Notes: generated by a model not told the origin, from the sequence alone. 64,000 nucleotides of DNA from Duganella sp. BuS-21 (GCA_041874725.1 CP097466.1:2232001-2296000), one strand, 5' to 3'. Shown: positions 29,744 through 39,636, counted from the first letter of the stretch. Program-made: numbers and translations.

Positions 29744-31441
29744 ATGGCGAACATGAAAGTAGGTACCCGGTTAAGCCTGGGTTTCGGTTTGGTGCTGGTT
29801 TTGCTGCTGGCGATCGCCGCGCTGGGCGTGTACAACATGAGCACGATCTATGCCAAGCTCGACCGCATCGTCAACCAAAACGCGGTCAAAACGCAGCTGG
29901 TGAACGATATGTCGGAGGCGGTGCATATCGTGGCGCGGGTCACGCGCAGCGTGGTGCTGCTGGAGGAGGAGCCGGCCATCCGCCGTGAAATGGAAAAGGT
30001 CGCCAAGGCGCGCGCCGACTATAACCAGGCGGTCGAGGGCTTGACCAAGCTGCCGGCCACGCCCAAGGGCGTGGAAATTCGCGACCGCATCGCTGCCCAG
30101 GCCAAGCTCACGCGTCCGCTGAACGACAAGGTGTTCGAGCTGGCGCTGGTCAACCAGGACCAGGAGGCGACGGACTTGCTGATGAAGCAGGCCGGGCCGG
30201 CCACCCAGACCTGGCAGGACCAGATGGACCAATACGCAGCGCTGCAAAAAGCCAACAATCAGGCCGACGCGGCAGAGGCCTTGGCTGCTTACCAGCGCGC
30301 CCGCACGCTGATGCTGGTGCTGAGCGCGGTGGCGATCGCGGTCGGCGTGGTGGCTTCGGTGCGCATCGCACGCGGCCTGCTGCGCCAGCTCGGCGGTGAA
30401 CCGGATTACGCGGCCGACATCGCCGGCCGGATCGCTTCGGGCGACCTGACGGTGGTGGTCGATACCCGCAGCAACGACAAGCACAGCATGCTGCACGCCA
30501 TGAAGATGATGCGCGATGCACTGGCCGGCATCGTCGGCGAGGTGCGCACCGGCACCGCCATGATTGCGTCGGCGTCGTCCGAGATCGCCTCCGGCAACCA
30601 GGACTTGTCGGCGCGCACCGAGCAGCAGGCCAGCTCGCTGGAGGAGACGGCGTCGTCGATGGAGGAGCTGACCAGCGCGGTGCGCGCCAACAACGACAAC
30701 GCGCGCCAGGCCAATCAACTGGCGCAGTCGGCGTCGGCGGTGGCGCTACAGGGCGGGGCGGTGGTGTCGCAGGTGGTCGACACCATGGGCGCGATCAACG
30801 CATCCTCGCGCAAGATCGTCGACATTATCGCGGTGATCGACGGCATCGCTTTCCAGACCAATATTCTGGCGCTGAACGCGGCGGTGGAAGCGGCGCGCGC
30901 CGGCGAGCAGGGGCGCGGCTTTGCCGTGGTGGCATCCGAGGTGCGCACCCTGGCCCAGCGTTCGGCCTCGGCTGCCAGGGAGATCAAGGAGCTGATCGGC
31001 ACCTCGGTCGAGAAGGTGGAGATCGGCAGCAAGCTGGTGGAGCAGGCCGGCCACACCATGGGCGAAGTGGTGGCCAGCGTACAGCGCGTGACCGACATCA
31101 TGGCCGAGATCTCCACGGCGGGAGACGAGCAGAGCGCCGGCATCGAGCAGATCAACCAGGCCGTCAGCGAAATGGACACGGTGACGCAGCAGAACGCGGC
31201 GCTGGTGGAGCAGGCGGCGGCGGCCGCCGAGGCCATGCAGAATCAGGCGGCCAGCCTGGAGCGCGTGGTCAGCGTGTTCCGGCTCGATGCTGGAGCGCTG
31301 CACGCGGCCGCGCCGGTGGCCAGGGCCAGGCCGGCGGCACCGCGTCCGGCGTCCGCCAAGCCGCTGCGCGCGCCTGCGCGGCCGCAGCAGCGCCTGGCCA
31401 ATACGGGTGCCGGCAGCAAAGAGGATAGGGAAGCGTTTTGA
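29744..31441 (+). CDS. Methyl-accepting chemotaxis protein (565 aa), Tsr/Tar-like
   Basis: The start at 29744 has AGGAG eight bases upstream. Membrane segments lie at about 11-30 and 185-205, enclosing a helical-bundle sensor of the 4HB type ([18 protein letters not shown]). HAMP follows with [20 protein letters not shown]. The signalling hairpin has [19 protein letters not shown] and [16 protein letters not shown], the classical tip. The C-terminal tail is Ala/Pro/Arg-rich, and I see no CheR-binding pentapeptide. The ligand is unknown. Confidence 0.94.
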   Translation: MANMKVGTRLSLGFGLVLVLLLAIAALGVYNMSTIYAKLDRIVNQNAVKTQLVNDMSEAVHIVARVTRSVVLLEEEPAIRREMEKVAKARADYNQAVEGLTKLPATPKGVEIRDRIAAQAKLTRPLNDKVFELALVNQDQEATDLLMKQAGPATQTWQDQMDQYAALQKANNQADAAEALAAYQRARTLMLVLSAVAIAVGVVASVRIARGLLRQLGGEPDYAADIAGRIASGDLTVVVDTRSNDKHSMLHAMKMMRDALAGIVGEVRTGTAMIASASSEIASGNQDLSARTEQQASSLEETASSMEELTSAVRANNDNARQANQLAQSASAVALQGGAVVSQVVDTMGAINASSRKIVDIIAVIDGIAFQTNILALNAAVEAARAGEQGRGFAVVASEVRTLAQRSASAAREIKELIGTSVEKVEIGSKLVEQAGHTMGEVVASVQRVTDIMAEISTAGDEQSAGIEQINQAVSEMDTVTQQNAALVEQAAAAAEAMQNQAASLERVVSVFRLDAGALHAAAPVARARPAAPRPASAKPLRAPARPQQRLANTGAGSKEDREAF

Positions 31442-31486
31442 ATCTGTCTATAATCGCGGCAGGATAACCTTTATGGATGAGTCGCG

Positions 31487-31993
31487 ATGAAAGTCATGTT
31501 TGCCCTGATGTTGGTTTCGACGGCCGCCCTGGCCGACAATGCAGCGCTGCAGAAATGCCGCCAGCTGGAAGACGGCCCGGTGCGTTTGGCTTGCTACAAT
31601 GCCATTCCGCTGGCGCCGGTCCCGACCCCGGCCGCAGCGCCTGCAGCGTCCGCAGCGCCCGCAGCGCCCGCAGCGCCGGGCGCGGCAGGCTACACCATGG
31701 TGGCCGCCCCGACCAAGGTTGAAATGGAGGCGATGTTCGGCCGCGAGCCGGACGCCATCAAGTCGGCGCGCCTGAACGCGATTGAAACCAGCATCGCCGG
31801 TCCGTTCGACGGCTGGGTGCGCGGGCAGCGCATCCGCCTGGCCAACGGCCAGGTCTGGAAAGTGGTGGACGACACCGAAGATGTGGTGGAGCTGAACAAT
31901 CCCAAGGTCACGGTCAAGCGCGGCCTGCTGGGCGCCATCTTCCTCGACATCGAAGGCGCGCACCGCAATCCCAAAGTGCAGCGCGTTCAGTAA
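31487..31993 (+). CDS. Exported hypothetical protein with Ala/Pro linker (168 aa)
   Basis: A short signal peptide (MKVMFALMLVSTAALA) leads to a two-cysteine segment (ALQKCRQLEDGPVRLACYNA). A low-complexity linker of Pro-Ala-Ala units and then a small folded domain (FDGWVRGQRIRLANGQVWKV) follow. The Cys-x14-Cys segment with 'D..RL.CYD' character is common in exported proteins of this family group. The function is unknown. It begins 45 bases after the receptor stop and ends at a palindromic repeat. Confidence 0.78.
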   Translation: MKVMFALMLVSTAALADNAALQKCRQLEDGPVRLACYNAIPLAPVPTPAAAPAASAAPAAPAAPGAAGYTMVAAPTKVEMEAMFGREPDAIKSARLNAIETSIAGPFDGWVRGQRIRLANGQVWKVVDDTEDVVELNNPKVTVKRGLLGAIFLDIEGAHRNPKVQRVQ

Positions 31994-31999
31994 ACAACA

Positions 32000-32087
32000 T
32001 CGGGGTCAGTTCCGACATTCGGACACGAGCACAACCGTAGCGGTCGCTACGGTTGTGCTAGTGTCCGAATGTCGGAACTGACCCCGA
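32000..32087. repeat. Palindromic element 3, subtype B with inner hairpin
   Basis: The 27-base arms TCGGGGTCAGTTCCGACATT plus CGGACAC (32000-32026) and the reverse complement (32061-32087) flank a second perfect inverted repeat, GCACAACCGTAGCG at 32029-32042 with its complement at 32045-32058. The whole can fold as one long hairpin. It lies between convergent genes and touches the stop of the histidine kinase gene. It shares the outer arm with element 2 but has an unrelated core. Confidence 0.85.
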
Positions 32088-32089
32088 AG

Positions 32090-33442
32090 TTATAGCCAGA
32101 TATCGAAGCTGGTGGCGCCTTTGCCGGTGGCCGCCAGCCGATAGGCAAAGCCGTGCCGGTTGAGAACTTCGCGCACGAACAGCAGGCCGATGCCCTGGCC
32201 GCCTTTTTTGGTGGTGAAGAAGGGCGTGAACAGCTGCCGCGCCGGGACGTCGCCCAGCAGGTTGCCCGAGTCGATCACCGATAGCCGTACGCCATCATCT
32301 TCGCGCGCCAGCACCAGTGCGATGCGCCGGTCTTCTCCCGCCCCGGCCTCGGCCGCTTCCATCGCATTTTTCACCACGTTCAGCAATGCTTGCTCCATCA
32401 ACTGGCGGTCCATGGCGATGGCCGGCACGTCGTCACAACGCTCCCACGCGATGCTGATGCCACGGCTGCGGCATTGTTCGCGGTACAGGTAGACGATGTC
32501 GTCCATGATGTCGCGCACGGCGTTCGGCCGCAGCTCCGGCGCCGGCATCTTGACCACGCGCGTGAAGCGCTCGATGAATTCGCCCAGGCTGGCGTTGCGC
32601 CGTTGTACCGCCAGGATGGCGGTGCTGAAGTCTTCGCCGTCGCGTTCGGCCAGCTGGCTGCGGTAGTAGAGTAGCGAGTCCAGCACCGAGCCGGTGGCGG
32701 CCACCGTGTTGTTGACTTCGTGTGCGAGCACGCGGATCAGTTTTTCGTAAGTGGCTTTTTCCGAGCTTTCCAGTTCCTCCGTCAATTCCTCCACCAGCAG
32801 GAAGTGGCGCGCGAAGCCGCGATCGTAGAACTGGCCGCGCTGGCCGCGATAGCGGCGGCCGTCGGCGTCGGTCAGCAGTTGCGAGTCGCCCAGCGGCAGC
32901 GCGTCCAGCTGGGCCAGCAGCCCGTGGCCGACCTCGCCTGCCTCGGCGCCGGCGACGCCGTGCGCCGCTGCGCAGGCCGATAGCGTGTGGCCGCGCGCGT
33001 TGCGCAGACCGGGCAGGGCGTGCGCGCTGGCGTTCAGCAGGCTGATGCGGCCGTCGAAGTCGAACACGATGACGGCGCTCGGCGTCGCTTCCAACAGGCG
33101 GTCGAGGAAGCCTTGCTGCTCGCCGATCTGCAGCCGCTCCTGGTATAGCGCGCCGAGCATGGTGTTGAACAGTTGGACCAGCTCGTTCAGTTCGGCGTCG
33201 CCGCTGGTTTGCAGACGGGCCGCGTAGTGCTGGTCCTGCAGCAGGTCGTGGAAGTGGCGCGTGTAGCCGAGCGGCTCCAGCGCGCGCCGCGCCAGGCGGA
33301 TGCCAAGCGCCAGGCTGAGCAGCACCGCCGCCTCCAGCGCCAGCATGAGCATGGGCTGGCTGCGGAACAGTAGCACGGTGATCGCCAGAAACAGCAGATG
33401 GGCGGCGATCAGGTAGGCGTACAGCCGCCGCCGCAAGCTCAT
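32090..33442 (-). CDS. Membrane sensor histidine kinase, partner of the sigma54 activator
   Basis: 450 residues. Two membrane helices (about 8-26 and 31-50) with almost no periplasmic loop imply sensing in or near the membrane. A HAMP-like linker and a PAS domain (about 120-210) follow. The phospho-acceptor box is LAHEVNNTVAATG with His241, as in NtrB/NtrY-type kinases. The ATPase has NVVKNAMEAAEAG, VIDSGN and GGQGIGLLFV. The start ATG overlaps the response regulator stop as ATGA. It is the last gene of the export operon. Confidence 0.9.
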   Translation of the reverse strand: MSLRRRLYAYLIAAHLLFLAITVLLFRSQPMLMLALEAAVLLSLALGIRLARRALEPLGYTRHFHDLLQDQHYAARLQTSGDAELNELVQLFNTMLGALYQERLQIGEQQGFLDRLLEATPSAVIVFDFDGRISLLNASAHALPGLRNARGHTLSACAAAHGVAGAEAGEVGHGLLAQLDALPLGDSQLLTDADGRRYRGQRGQFYDRGFARHFLLVEELTEELESSEKATYEKLIRVLAHEVNNTVAATGSVLDSLLYYRSQLAERDGEDFSTAILAVQRRNASLGEFIERFTRVVKMPAPELRPNAVRDIMDDIVYLYREQCRSRGISIAWERCDDVPAIAMDRQLMEQALLNVVKNAMEAAEAGAGEDRRIALVLAREDDGVRLSVIDSGNLLGDVPARQLFTPFFTTKKGGQGIGLLFVREVLNRHGFAYRLAATGKGATSFDIWL

Positions 33443-34842
33443 GACAGCGCCGCGCCGTCCGCCGCGCCGAGGTTGTGGCGTTCCAGGCGGCGATACAGCG
33501 CCGTGCGGCTCAGGCCCAAGGCCTTGGCCACGCGCGAGATGTTGCCCTGGTGTTGTTCCAGCGCGTGCACGATCATGTGTCGCTCGACTTGTTCCAGCGT
33601 CATGCCATCGACGCCCAGGCGCTGGCTGCCGGCCGCGCCGCCGTGTTCGTGCTGTTCGACCGCAACGAAGTCGGCCTGCCGTAGCTCGCTGCCGCCCACC
33701 AGCAGCAGGGTGCGTTCCAGCGTTTGCTTGAGCTGGCGGATATTGCCGGGCCACGCTTGCGCGCTAAGCCACTCCAGCGCCTGCGGCGTCAGCGTGGCCG
33801 GCGGCAGGCCGTAGCTGGCCGCCACTTCGCCGATGATATGGCGCGCCAGCAGCGCTATGTCGCTGCGCCGTTCGCGCAGCGGCGGCAGGCGGATGGTGAT
33901 CAGGTTCAGGCGGTAGAACAGGTCTTCGCGGAAGTCGCCGCTGGCCACCAGTTCGGCCAGCTCGCGGTTGGTGGCCGAGACCACCCGGACGTCGGCCTTG
34001 TCGCTGCGGCTGGCGCCCACCGGCTGGTAGGTCTGGTCTTGCAGCACGCGCAGCATCTTGACCTGGTCCGAACGATTCAGTTCGCCGATCTCGTCCAGGA
34101 ACAGCGTGCCCTCGTGCGCGCTGGCGACATAGCCCTTGCGGTCGGTCTTGGCGTCGGTGAAGGCGCCGCGCACGTGTCCGAACATTTCGCTTTCAAATAG
34201 CGACGGCATGATCGCGCCCATGTTGATCTTGACGATGGCCTGGCCCTTGCGCGGGCTGTTGCGGTGAATGGCGTCGGCGATCAACTCCTTGCCGCAGCCG
34301 CTTTCACCGAGGATCAGCACCGGCGCGCGCGTATTCGCCACTTGGCCGATGGTGGCCAGCACTTTCAGCAGGCGCGGGTGCTCGCCGACGATGCCGCTGA
34401 AATCGAACTGGGCATCGAGTGCCTGACGCGAGGCGTTGCCGGACGGCGCCGGCGTGGCCGCGTCCAGCGTGGAGCGGACCAGTTCGGCCAGCTGCGTGTT
34501 GTCCCAAGGCTTGGTGAAAAAGTTGGCGGCGCCGGCCTGCATGCCGCGCACCGCCAGCGCGATCGAGCCCCAGGCCGTCATCAGCAGCACCGGCAGCGCC
34601 GGATAGGCCGCGCGGATGTCGGCCAGCAGCTGCAGGCCTTCCTCACCGCTGGTTTGCAGCGAGAAGTTCATGTCCTGCAGCACCAGGTCGACCGGCTGCT
34701 GGGCCAGCAGGACCAACGCCTGCTTTGGTGCGTCGGCGCACAGGGCGTCGTAGCCGGCCTGCTTGAGCAGCAGGGCCAGCGACACCTGCACGGCGCTGTC
34801 GTCGTCGATGACCAGAATGCGTTGCTTGTGCTTGGATTCCAT
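33439..34842 (-). CDS. NtrC-family sigma54-dependent response regulator
   Basis: 467 residues. The receiver domain (8-123) has Asp57 in LVLQDMN with acidic residues at 13-15 and Lys111. The AAA+ domain has Walker A GESGCGKE (179-186), Walker B LFLDE (247-251) and the sigma54-contact loop as GAFTDA (226-231) instead of GAFTGA. The Fis-type helix-turn-helix QGNISRVAKALGLSRTALY is at the C-terminus. It activates RNA polymerase carrying sigma54. A consensus sigma54 promoter sits in front of the first gene of the same operon, so it probably controls its own operon. Confidence 0.93.
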   Translation of the reverse strand: MESKHKQRILVIDDDSAVQVSLALLLKQAGYDALCADAPKQALVLLAQQPVDLVLQDMNFSLQTSGEEGLQLLADIRAAYPALPVLLMTAWGSIALAVRGMQAGAANFFTKPWDNTQLAELVRSTLDAATPAPSGNASRQALDAQFDFSGIVGEHPRLLKVLATIGQVANTRAPVLILGESGCGKELIADAIHRNSPRKGQAIVKINMGAIMPSLFESEMFGHVRGAFTDAKTDRKGYVASAHEGTLFLDEIGELNRSDQVKMLRVLQDQTYQPVGASRSDKADVRVVSATNRELAELVASGDFREDLFYRLNLITIRLPPLRERRSDIALLARHIIGEVAASYGLPPATLTPQALEWLSAQAWPGNIRQLKQTLERTLLLVGGSELRQADFVAVEQHEHGGAAGSQRLGVDGMTLEQVERHMIVHALEQHQGNISRVAKALGLSRTALYRRLERHNLGAADGAALS

Positions 34843-34845
34843 TAT

Positions 34846-36042
34846 TTATTCGTAGTGCAGCGCTTGGGTCGGACTCAAGCGCGCGGCGCGCCAGCCGGGA
34901 TAGAGTGAGCACAGCAAGGATAGCAGATAGATCACACTTGCCGATAGCAGCACGGCGCCGAAAAACACCGGCCAGTTCAGGCTTGCACCAAACACGCCCG
35001 TCAGCGGCAGCTGCACCAGCAGCACCAGCGCAACCAGGATGGCGCTGCTGCTGAGCAGCATCTGCTCGGCGATGATCTGCCGGTAGATATGGCCGGAGTC
35101 CGCGCCCAGCGCGCGTCGCAGGCCGATTTCCGGTATGCGCTGCGTGGTGTTTTGCCACAGCACGCCGAACAGGCCGAAGGCCACCATCACCAGCAGGAAG
35201 GCGGAAATCACGGACAGGATGATCAGCGGTATCAGCTGCGCGCTGAGCATGGACTTGCGCGCCTCGGTCTGCGGCGTGATCACAAAGGTCCAGTCGTTGC
35301 GGATCTGCTTGAGCTTGGCGTTGAGGCGCGTCTCGAAGGTGCGCGGCGTGCCCGGCTTGACCTTGAGCATGATGTTGTTGGCCGCGCTCGGGCCCACGCC
35401 GGGGATGTAGCGCGGAAGCATGAAGTAGACCGGGTCCATGAGTTCGCCATGCGAGCGGAAGTTGGCGACCACGCCGCTGACGCGGAAGCGCTGCGGCGCT
35501 TCCTTGCCGCGCGCCTGGACCAGGTATAGCTGCCCGATCGGATCCTTGCCCGGGAAGAATTTGTCGGCCAGGCGCTGGTTGATCACCACCGGCGTGGCGT
35601 CGGCGCCGTCGTCCATCTTCGAGAAGAAGCGGCCGGCCGACGGCGTCATGTCCATGGTCTTGAAGTAGTCGTCGGTCACGCCCATGCCGTCGATGGTCAG
35701 CACGTTGCTGCCGTCGGGCAGGGTGTATTCCTCGGTCCAGCGCGACATCTCGTAGGTGCCGAAGGAGCTGAAGGCGACCGACTCCACTTCGGGCAGGTCG
35801 AGCAGGCTGCGCTTGATGCTGTCGAAGATGGCGGCGTCGTTGGGCAGGTCCTGCGCGGCGCGGATGCTGACCGACCATTGGTCGCGCCAGCCGTGGCCGG
35901 TGGGCATCTGGTACAGCTGCCCGTAGCGCAGGCCGAAGGCGGCGATGGCGAACACCACCACGAAGGCCAGTAGGATCTCCAGGCTCAGCATCAGGTTGCG
36001 GGATTTGCGTTTCCAGATCAGTTTGAATAAATGGCGCAGCAT
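34846..36042 (-). CDS. ABC transporter permease, FtsX/MacB type (second permease)
   Basis: 398 residues with one N-terminal helix (about 18-40), a large periplasmic MacB-like domain (about 45-270), then three helices in the FtsX domain (VISAFLLVMVAFGLFGVL onward). It ends WRAARLSPTQALHYE, a typical coupling end. Its ATG overlaps the stop of the upstream permease gene by one base (TAATG), showing coupling. Together with the first permease it would form a mechanotransmission-type exporter rather than a channel for small solutes. Confidence 0.9.
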   Translation of the reverse strand: MLRHLFKLIWKRKSRNLMLSLEILLAFVVVFAIAAFGLRYGQLYQMPTGHGWRDQWSVSIRAAQDLPNDAAIFDSIKRSLLDLPEVESVAFSSFGTYEMSRWTEEYTLPDGSNVLTIDGMGVTDDYFKTMDMTPSAGRFFSKMDDGADATPVVINQRLADKFFPGKDPIGQLYLVQARGKEAPQRFRVSGVVANFRSHGELMDPVYFMLPRYIPGVGPSAANNIMLKVKPGTPRTFETRLNAKLKQIRNDWTFVITPQTEARKSMLSAQLIPLIILSVISAFLLVMVAFGLFGVLWQNTTQRIPEIGLRRALGADSGHIYRQIIAEQMLLSSSAILVALVLLVQLPLTGVFGASLNWPVFFGAVLLSASVIYLLSLLCSLYPGWRAARLSPTQALHYE

Positions 36043-37280
36043 TATGCGGTTCCTTTCAAGGCATGGACCGGAGCCAGCCGGGACATTTTCCAGGCCGGGA
36101 TCACGCCCGACAGCACGCCGAATACCAGCGTGATCAACAGGCCGTAGCCGAACACCGGCAGATTGAGGTGCACCTGCAGGTAGGGAATCAGGCCCGAGCC
36201 TTCCAGCCACCACAGCACGCCGGCGGCCAGCACCAGGCCGATGGCGCCGCCGATCAGGCACAGCAGCACGTTTTCCAGCACCAGTTGGGCCACCAACTGG
36301 CGGCTGGTGGCGCCGAAAGCCTTGCGCACGCCGATCTCGCTGCTGCGCTCCATGATGCGGCCGACGTTCAGGTTGATCAGGTTGAGCGCGGGCAACGTCA
36401 TGAACAGCACCATCAGCACCACGATGCTGGCCACCAGTTTGGGGGCGCCGCCGTCTTCGCTCTGGTCGCCCAGCAGCGAGCGGGCGAACACCTGGAGCTT
36501 GGAATCGCCCCAGAATTTGGCGGTGTTGAAGACGTTCGGATCGTCGAACTGCACGCTGGCGGCGGCCTGCATGATTTCCTTTTTGAGGGCCGGTAGCTCG
36601 TCGGCCGAGCGCGCCATTATGATGGCGGTGTAGCCGCCGAACAGGGTCTTGCGGTAGTCGGTCGACGGTTGCGAGGTAACCGGCACCCAGATGTCCGAGA
36701 AGGCGTTGAGGTGCATCTCGTCTTGCACCACGCCGATCACGGTGAAGATCTGGCCGCCGGCGCTGAATTTCTGGCCGAGGTAGCTCTCGCCGGGGAACAG
36801 CTTGCGTGCGGTCGACTGGTTGAGCACGGCCACCATGCGGCCATGCACCACGTCGTCGACGTTGAAGACGCGGCCGGCAAGCACGGTGAAGTCGAGGATG
36901 CGCCAGTATTCGGCGTCGGTGTGGCGGATCATCAGGCTGCTGACCTGGTCCTTTTGATACACGGAGACGGACATGGGGAAGCTGGAGGCCGACACCAGTT
37001 CGGCGTGCTTCAGCGGCTTCAGATATTGGTCGATGAGCTTGTAGCCCAGCGTGCCGGTGCGGCGGCCGCCCTTGTCGGTGTGGGTCGACTGCATCATCAG
37101 CATTTGGACGTAGCGCTGGCTTTTGCCTTCGACCCCGGTGGGATAGAAGGTGTTTTGCAGCAGGGCGGTGACCACCATCAGCACCACCAAGGTCAGCACG
37201 ATGCACAGCAGATTGATCGCGGTAAACAGCTTGCGGCGCATGAAGACCTTCCATGCCGTCAGCAAATAATTCCTGAACAT
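36042..37280 (-). CDS. ABC transporter permease, FtsX/MacB type (first permease)
   Basis: 412 residues with an N-terminal helix (about 20-42), a periplasmic domain and three C-terminal helices. The cytoplasmic coupling segment is MERSSEIGVRKAFGATSRQL, conserved in MacB/FtsX permeases. It is only distantly similar to the second permease, so the transporter is likely a heterodimer. The ATPase gene lies nine bases upstream. MacB-type systems move peptides, toxins or lipids from the periplasm outward; the substrate here is unknown. Confidence 0.9.
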   Translation of the reverse strand: MFRNYLLTAWKVFMRRKLFTAINLLCIVLTLVVLMVVTALLQNTFYPTGVEGKSQRYVQMLMMQSTHTDKGGRRTGTLGYKLIDQYLKPLKHAELVSASSFPMSVSVYQKDQVSSLMIRHTDAEYWRILDFTVLAGRVFNVDDVVHGRMVAVLNQSTARKLFPGESYLGQKFSAGGQIFTVIGVVQDEMHLNAFSDIWVPVTSQPSTDYRKTLFGGYTAIIMARSADELPALKKEIMQAAASVQFDDPNVFNTAKFWGDSKLQVFARSLLGDQSEDGGAPKLVASIVVLMVLFMTLPALNLINLNVGRIMERSSEIGVRKAFGATSRQLVAQLVLENVLLCLIGGAIGLVLAAGVLWWLEGSGLIPYLQVHLNLPVFGYGLLITLVFGVLSGVIPAWKMSRLAPVHALKGTA

Positions 37281-37289
37281 GCGAGCTCC

Positions 37290-37952
<663 letters not shown>

Positions 37953-37966
37953 GAGGAGCTCCTTTG

Positions 37967-39214
37967 TTATTGGGCCACGCGGACGCTGTCGCGGTCCTTG
38001 TAGCGGCTGGTATCGGAAATGATGAGACGGTCTCCGGCGCGCGCGCCGGCGATGATTTCGACGGCCTTGCCATCGCTGGCGCCGATGGTAAGCGTGGTCT
38101 TGCGCGCGATGCCGTCGCGCACCACGAAAATCTCCTGCGGCCCACGGCCGTTGAAGGCCGGGCCGTTGTCGGCCAGCATGGCATTTTGTTTCTGTTCGGT
38201 GATGATGTTGACCTCGACCCGCAGCTTGTTGCGCAGCATGGCGTGGTGCGGCTCGGCCAGGCTGACCAGCAGCTTGACGGTGCCGTTCTGGATTTCCGGC
38301 AGCACGGTCTGTACCTCACCGCGCAGCTTGACGTTGCCCTGTTCGACCAGCACCTGCTGGCCGGCGCTGAGCGCGCGCGCGTGGAAGTCGGACAGCGAGG
38401 CTTCGACCTTGTAGTTGTTCAGCTCGGAGACCTTGACCACCAGCTGGCCGGTGTTGACGCTGGCGCCTTCGTCGGCCAGCAGCCAGGTCAGCATGCCGGA
38501 GAAGGGCGCGCGCACCTGGGTCTGCGCCAGCAATTGCTGCTGTTCGTGCAGCTGCTTTTGCAGGATGCTCTTTTGCAAGCGCGCGCCTTCGATATTGCTG
38601 TTGGTGACGCGCTTGCTGTCTTCGATCAGTTCGCGGTGCTGGCGCAGCTGGATCTCGTTGCGCTGGACGTTCAGTTCGGCCGTCAGCAAATCCTCGGCCG
38701 AGACGCCGCCGGCCTTGCGCAGGGTCTGGTAGCGGCCGAGCTTGACGCGGGTGGCTTGCAGGTCCAGTTCCAGCAGCTCGATGGCGCTGGCCAGCTGCTT
38801 GCGGCGCTGGTCCAATTCCAGGGTCAGCGCCAGGATGCGGTTCTCCTGCTGGGCCAGCTGCTCCTTGAGCGAATCGATGGCCAGCTGGATGGTGCGGTGG
38901 TCGAGTTCGAGCAGCAGCTCGTTGGCCTGCACCTGCTGGCCCAGCTTGGCGTGGACTTTGGCGACGCGCGTCTGGATCGGGCTCGACACCATTTCCTCAT
39001 GCACCGGGATCACGATGCCGGAAGCGTTGATGGTGTTGGCGATGGCGCCGCTGCGCACGGTGGTGAGGCTGACGCTGTCGGCATCGACGCTGGGGCTGAC
39101 GGCGCGGTTGATGGCCCAGGCGGTCAGGCTCAGCGTGGCGAGCAGGGCGGCGACCGCCAGCACGGTCTTGCGCTTGCGGCTGGCGATGATGGTGGGGCTG
39201 ATATTGGTATCCAT
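37967..39214 (-). CDS. HlyD-family periplasmic adaptor of the ABC export operon
   Basis: 415 residues with one N-terminal membrane helix (TVLAVAALLATLSLTAWAIN), no lipobox, then a barrel-sandwich domain (IQTRVAKVHAKLGQQVQAN), a long coiled-coil hairpin (about 100-230) and beta-barrel repeats. It would link the ABC permeases to an outer-membrane channel encoded elsewhere. It is the first gene of the six-gene operon. The ATG at 39214 lies at about +2 of the predicted sigma54 start site, so a leaderless message or a later start is possible. Confidence 0.92.
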   Translation of the reverse strand: MDTNISPTIIASRKRKTVLAVAALLATLSLTAWAINRAVSPSVDADSVSLTTVRSGAIANTINASGIVIPVHEEMVSSPIQTRVAKVHAKLGQQVQANELLLELDHRTIQLAIDSLKEQLAQQENRILALTLELDQRRKQLASAIELLELDLQATRVKLGRYQTLRKAGGVSAEDLLTAELNVQRNEIQLRQHRELIEDSKRVTNSNIEGARLQKSILQKQLHEQQQLLAQTQVRAPFSGMLTWLLADEGASVNTGQLVVKVSELNNYKVEASLSDFHARALSAGQQVLVEQGNVKLRGEVQTVLPEIQNGTVKLLVSLAEPHHAMLRNKLRVEVNIITEQKQNAMLADNGPAFNGRGPQEIFVVRDGIARKTTLTIGASDGKAVEIIAGARAGDRLIISDTSRYKDRDSVRVAQ

Positions 39215-39225
39215 GCCCGCCTTAC

Positions 39226-39241
39226 TGCAAGCGCCGTGCCA
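39226..39241 (-). promoter_or_regulatory. Full-consensus sigma54 (-24/-12) promoter
   Basis: On the minus strand the sequence reads TGGCACGGCGCTTGCA. It matches the consensus TGGCACG-N4-TTGCW at every defined position, with the GG and GC elements ten bases apart as required. It faces the adaptor gene starting at 39214. The operon it drives encodes an NtrC-family activator, which fits the dependence of sigma54 promoters on such activators. Confidence 0.88.
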
Positions 39242-39313
39242 CCTGTTTGATAAAAGGACAAAGTGTTGTAAATCAAGGGACTAAGCTATTCCTGCCAGGC
39301 CGAACCATATTCA

Positions 39314-39352
39314 CGGTTGCCCGGACCCGCTCATCACCGTCCGCAACCGGAC
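39314..39352. promoter_or_regulatory. Possible upstream activator site
   Basis: CGGTTGCCCGGAC (39314-39326) and GTCCGCAACCGGAC (39339-39352) form an inverted repeat, and the second contains its own dyad GTCCG-CAAC-CGGAC. It lies about 100-135 bases upstream of the predicted sigma54 start site, the distance usual for NtrC-type enhancers. Binding by the operon's regulator is inference. Confidence 0.45.
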
Positions 39353-39419
39353 ACCCGTAGAAAGGCTACCCACGCCGTGGTGTACAACGCCGTCAAGAAT
39401 CGGCAACCGCTGTCGCTTT

Positions 39420-39528
39420 AAAAAACCCGCACACCGCTGCGGCCAGGGTCACCCCGAGGGGTGACCCTTTCGTTAGGGGCGGCTTTTAGGGACGGCTGTT
39501 GAGTCGCTCACGAGGATTCATCGTGAGC
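39420..39528 (-). ncRNA. Structured minus-strand stretch with terminator, possible small RNA or 3' UTR
   Basis: Reading the minus strand, three hairpins follow one another. They are GCTCACGA/TCGTGAGC with loop TGAATCC (39528-39506), an 11-bp AGGGTCACCCC stem (39468-39445), and CCGCA/TGCGG (39442-39427) followed by GTTTTTT. The last is a convincing terminator. The RNA could be the 3' end of the acetyltransferase message, whose stop is at 39637, or a separate transcript. I see no coding capacity here. The remaining bases of the 422-base gap show no gene. Confidence 0.4.
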
Positions 39529-39636
39529 ACCCCTGGAGGCCCGTCAGCGCGAATGCGTCATGACTTGGAATGGTGTCACGTCGCTTATCATGGCCACGAG
39601 CTATGCGGCTGCCGTTGTCGCTTAGTTTGTCCTCCG

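Noticed and set aside
33443..33754. N-terminal extension of the histidine kinase at 32090
   Set aside because: It overlaps the response regulator gene in another frame and lacks a start signal; the ATGA overlap at 33442 fits operon design.
36043..37254. 802-codon frame joining both ABC permeases
   Set aside because: The upstream half is an out-of-frame reading of the first permease; each permease has its own start, with a TAATG overlap.
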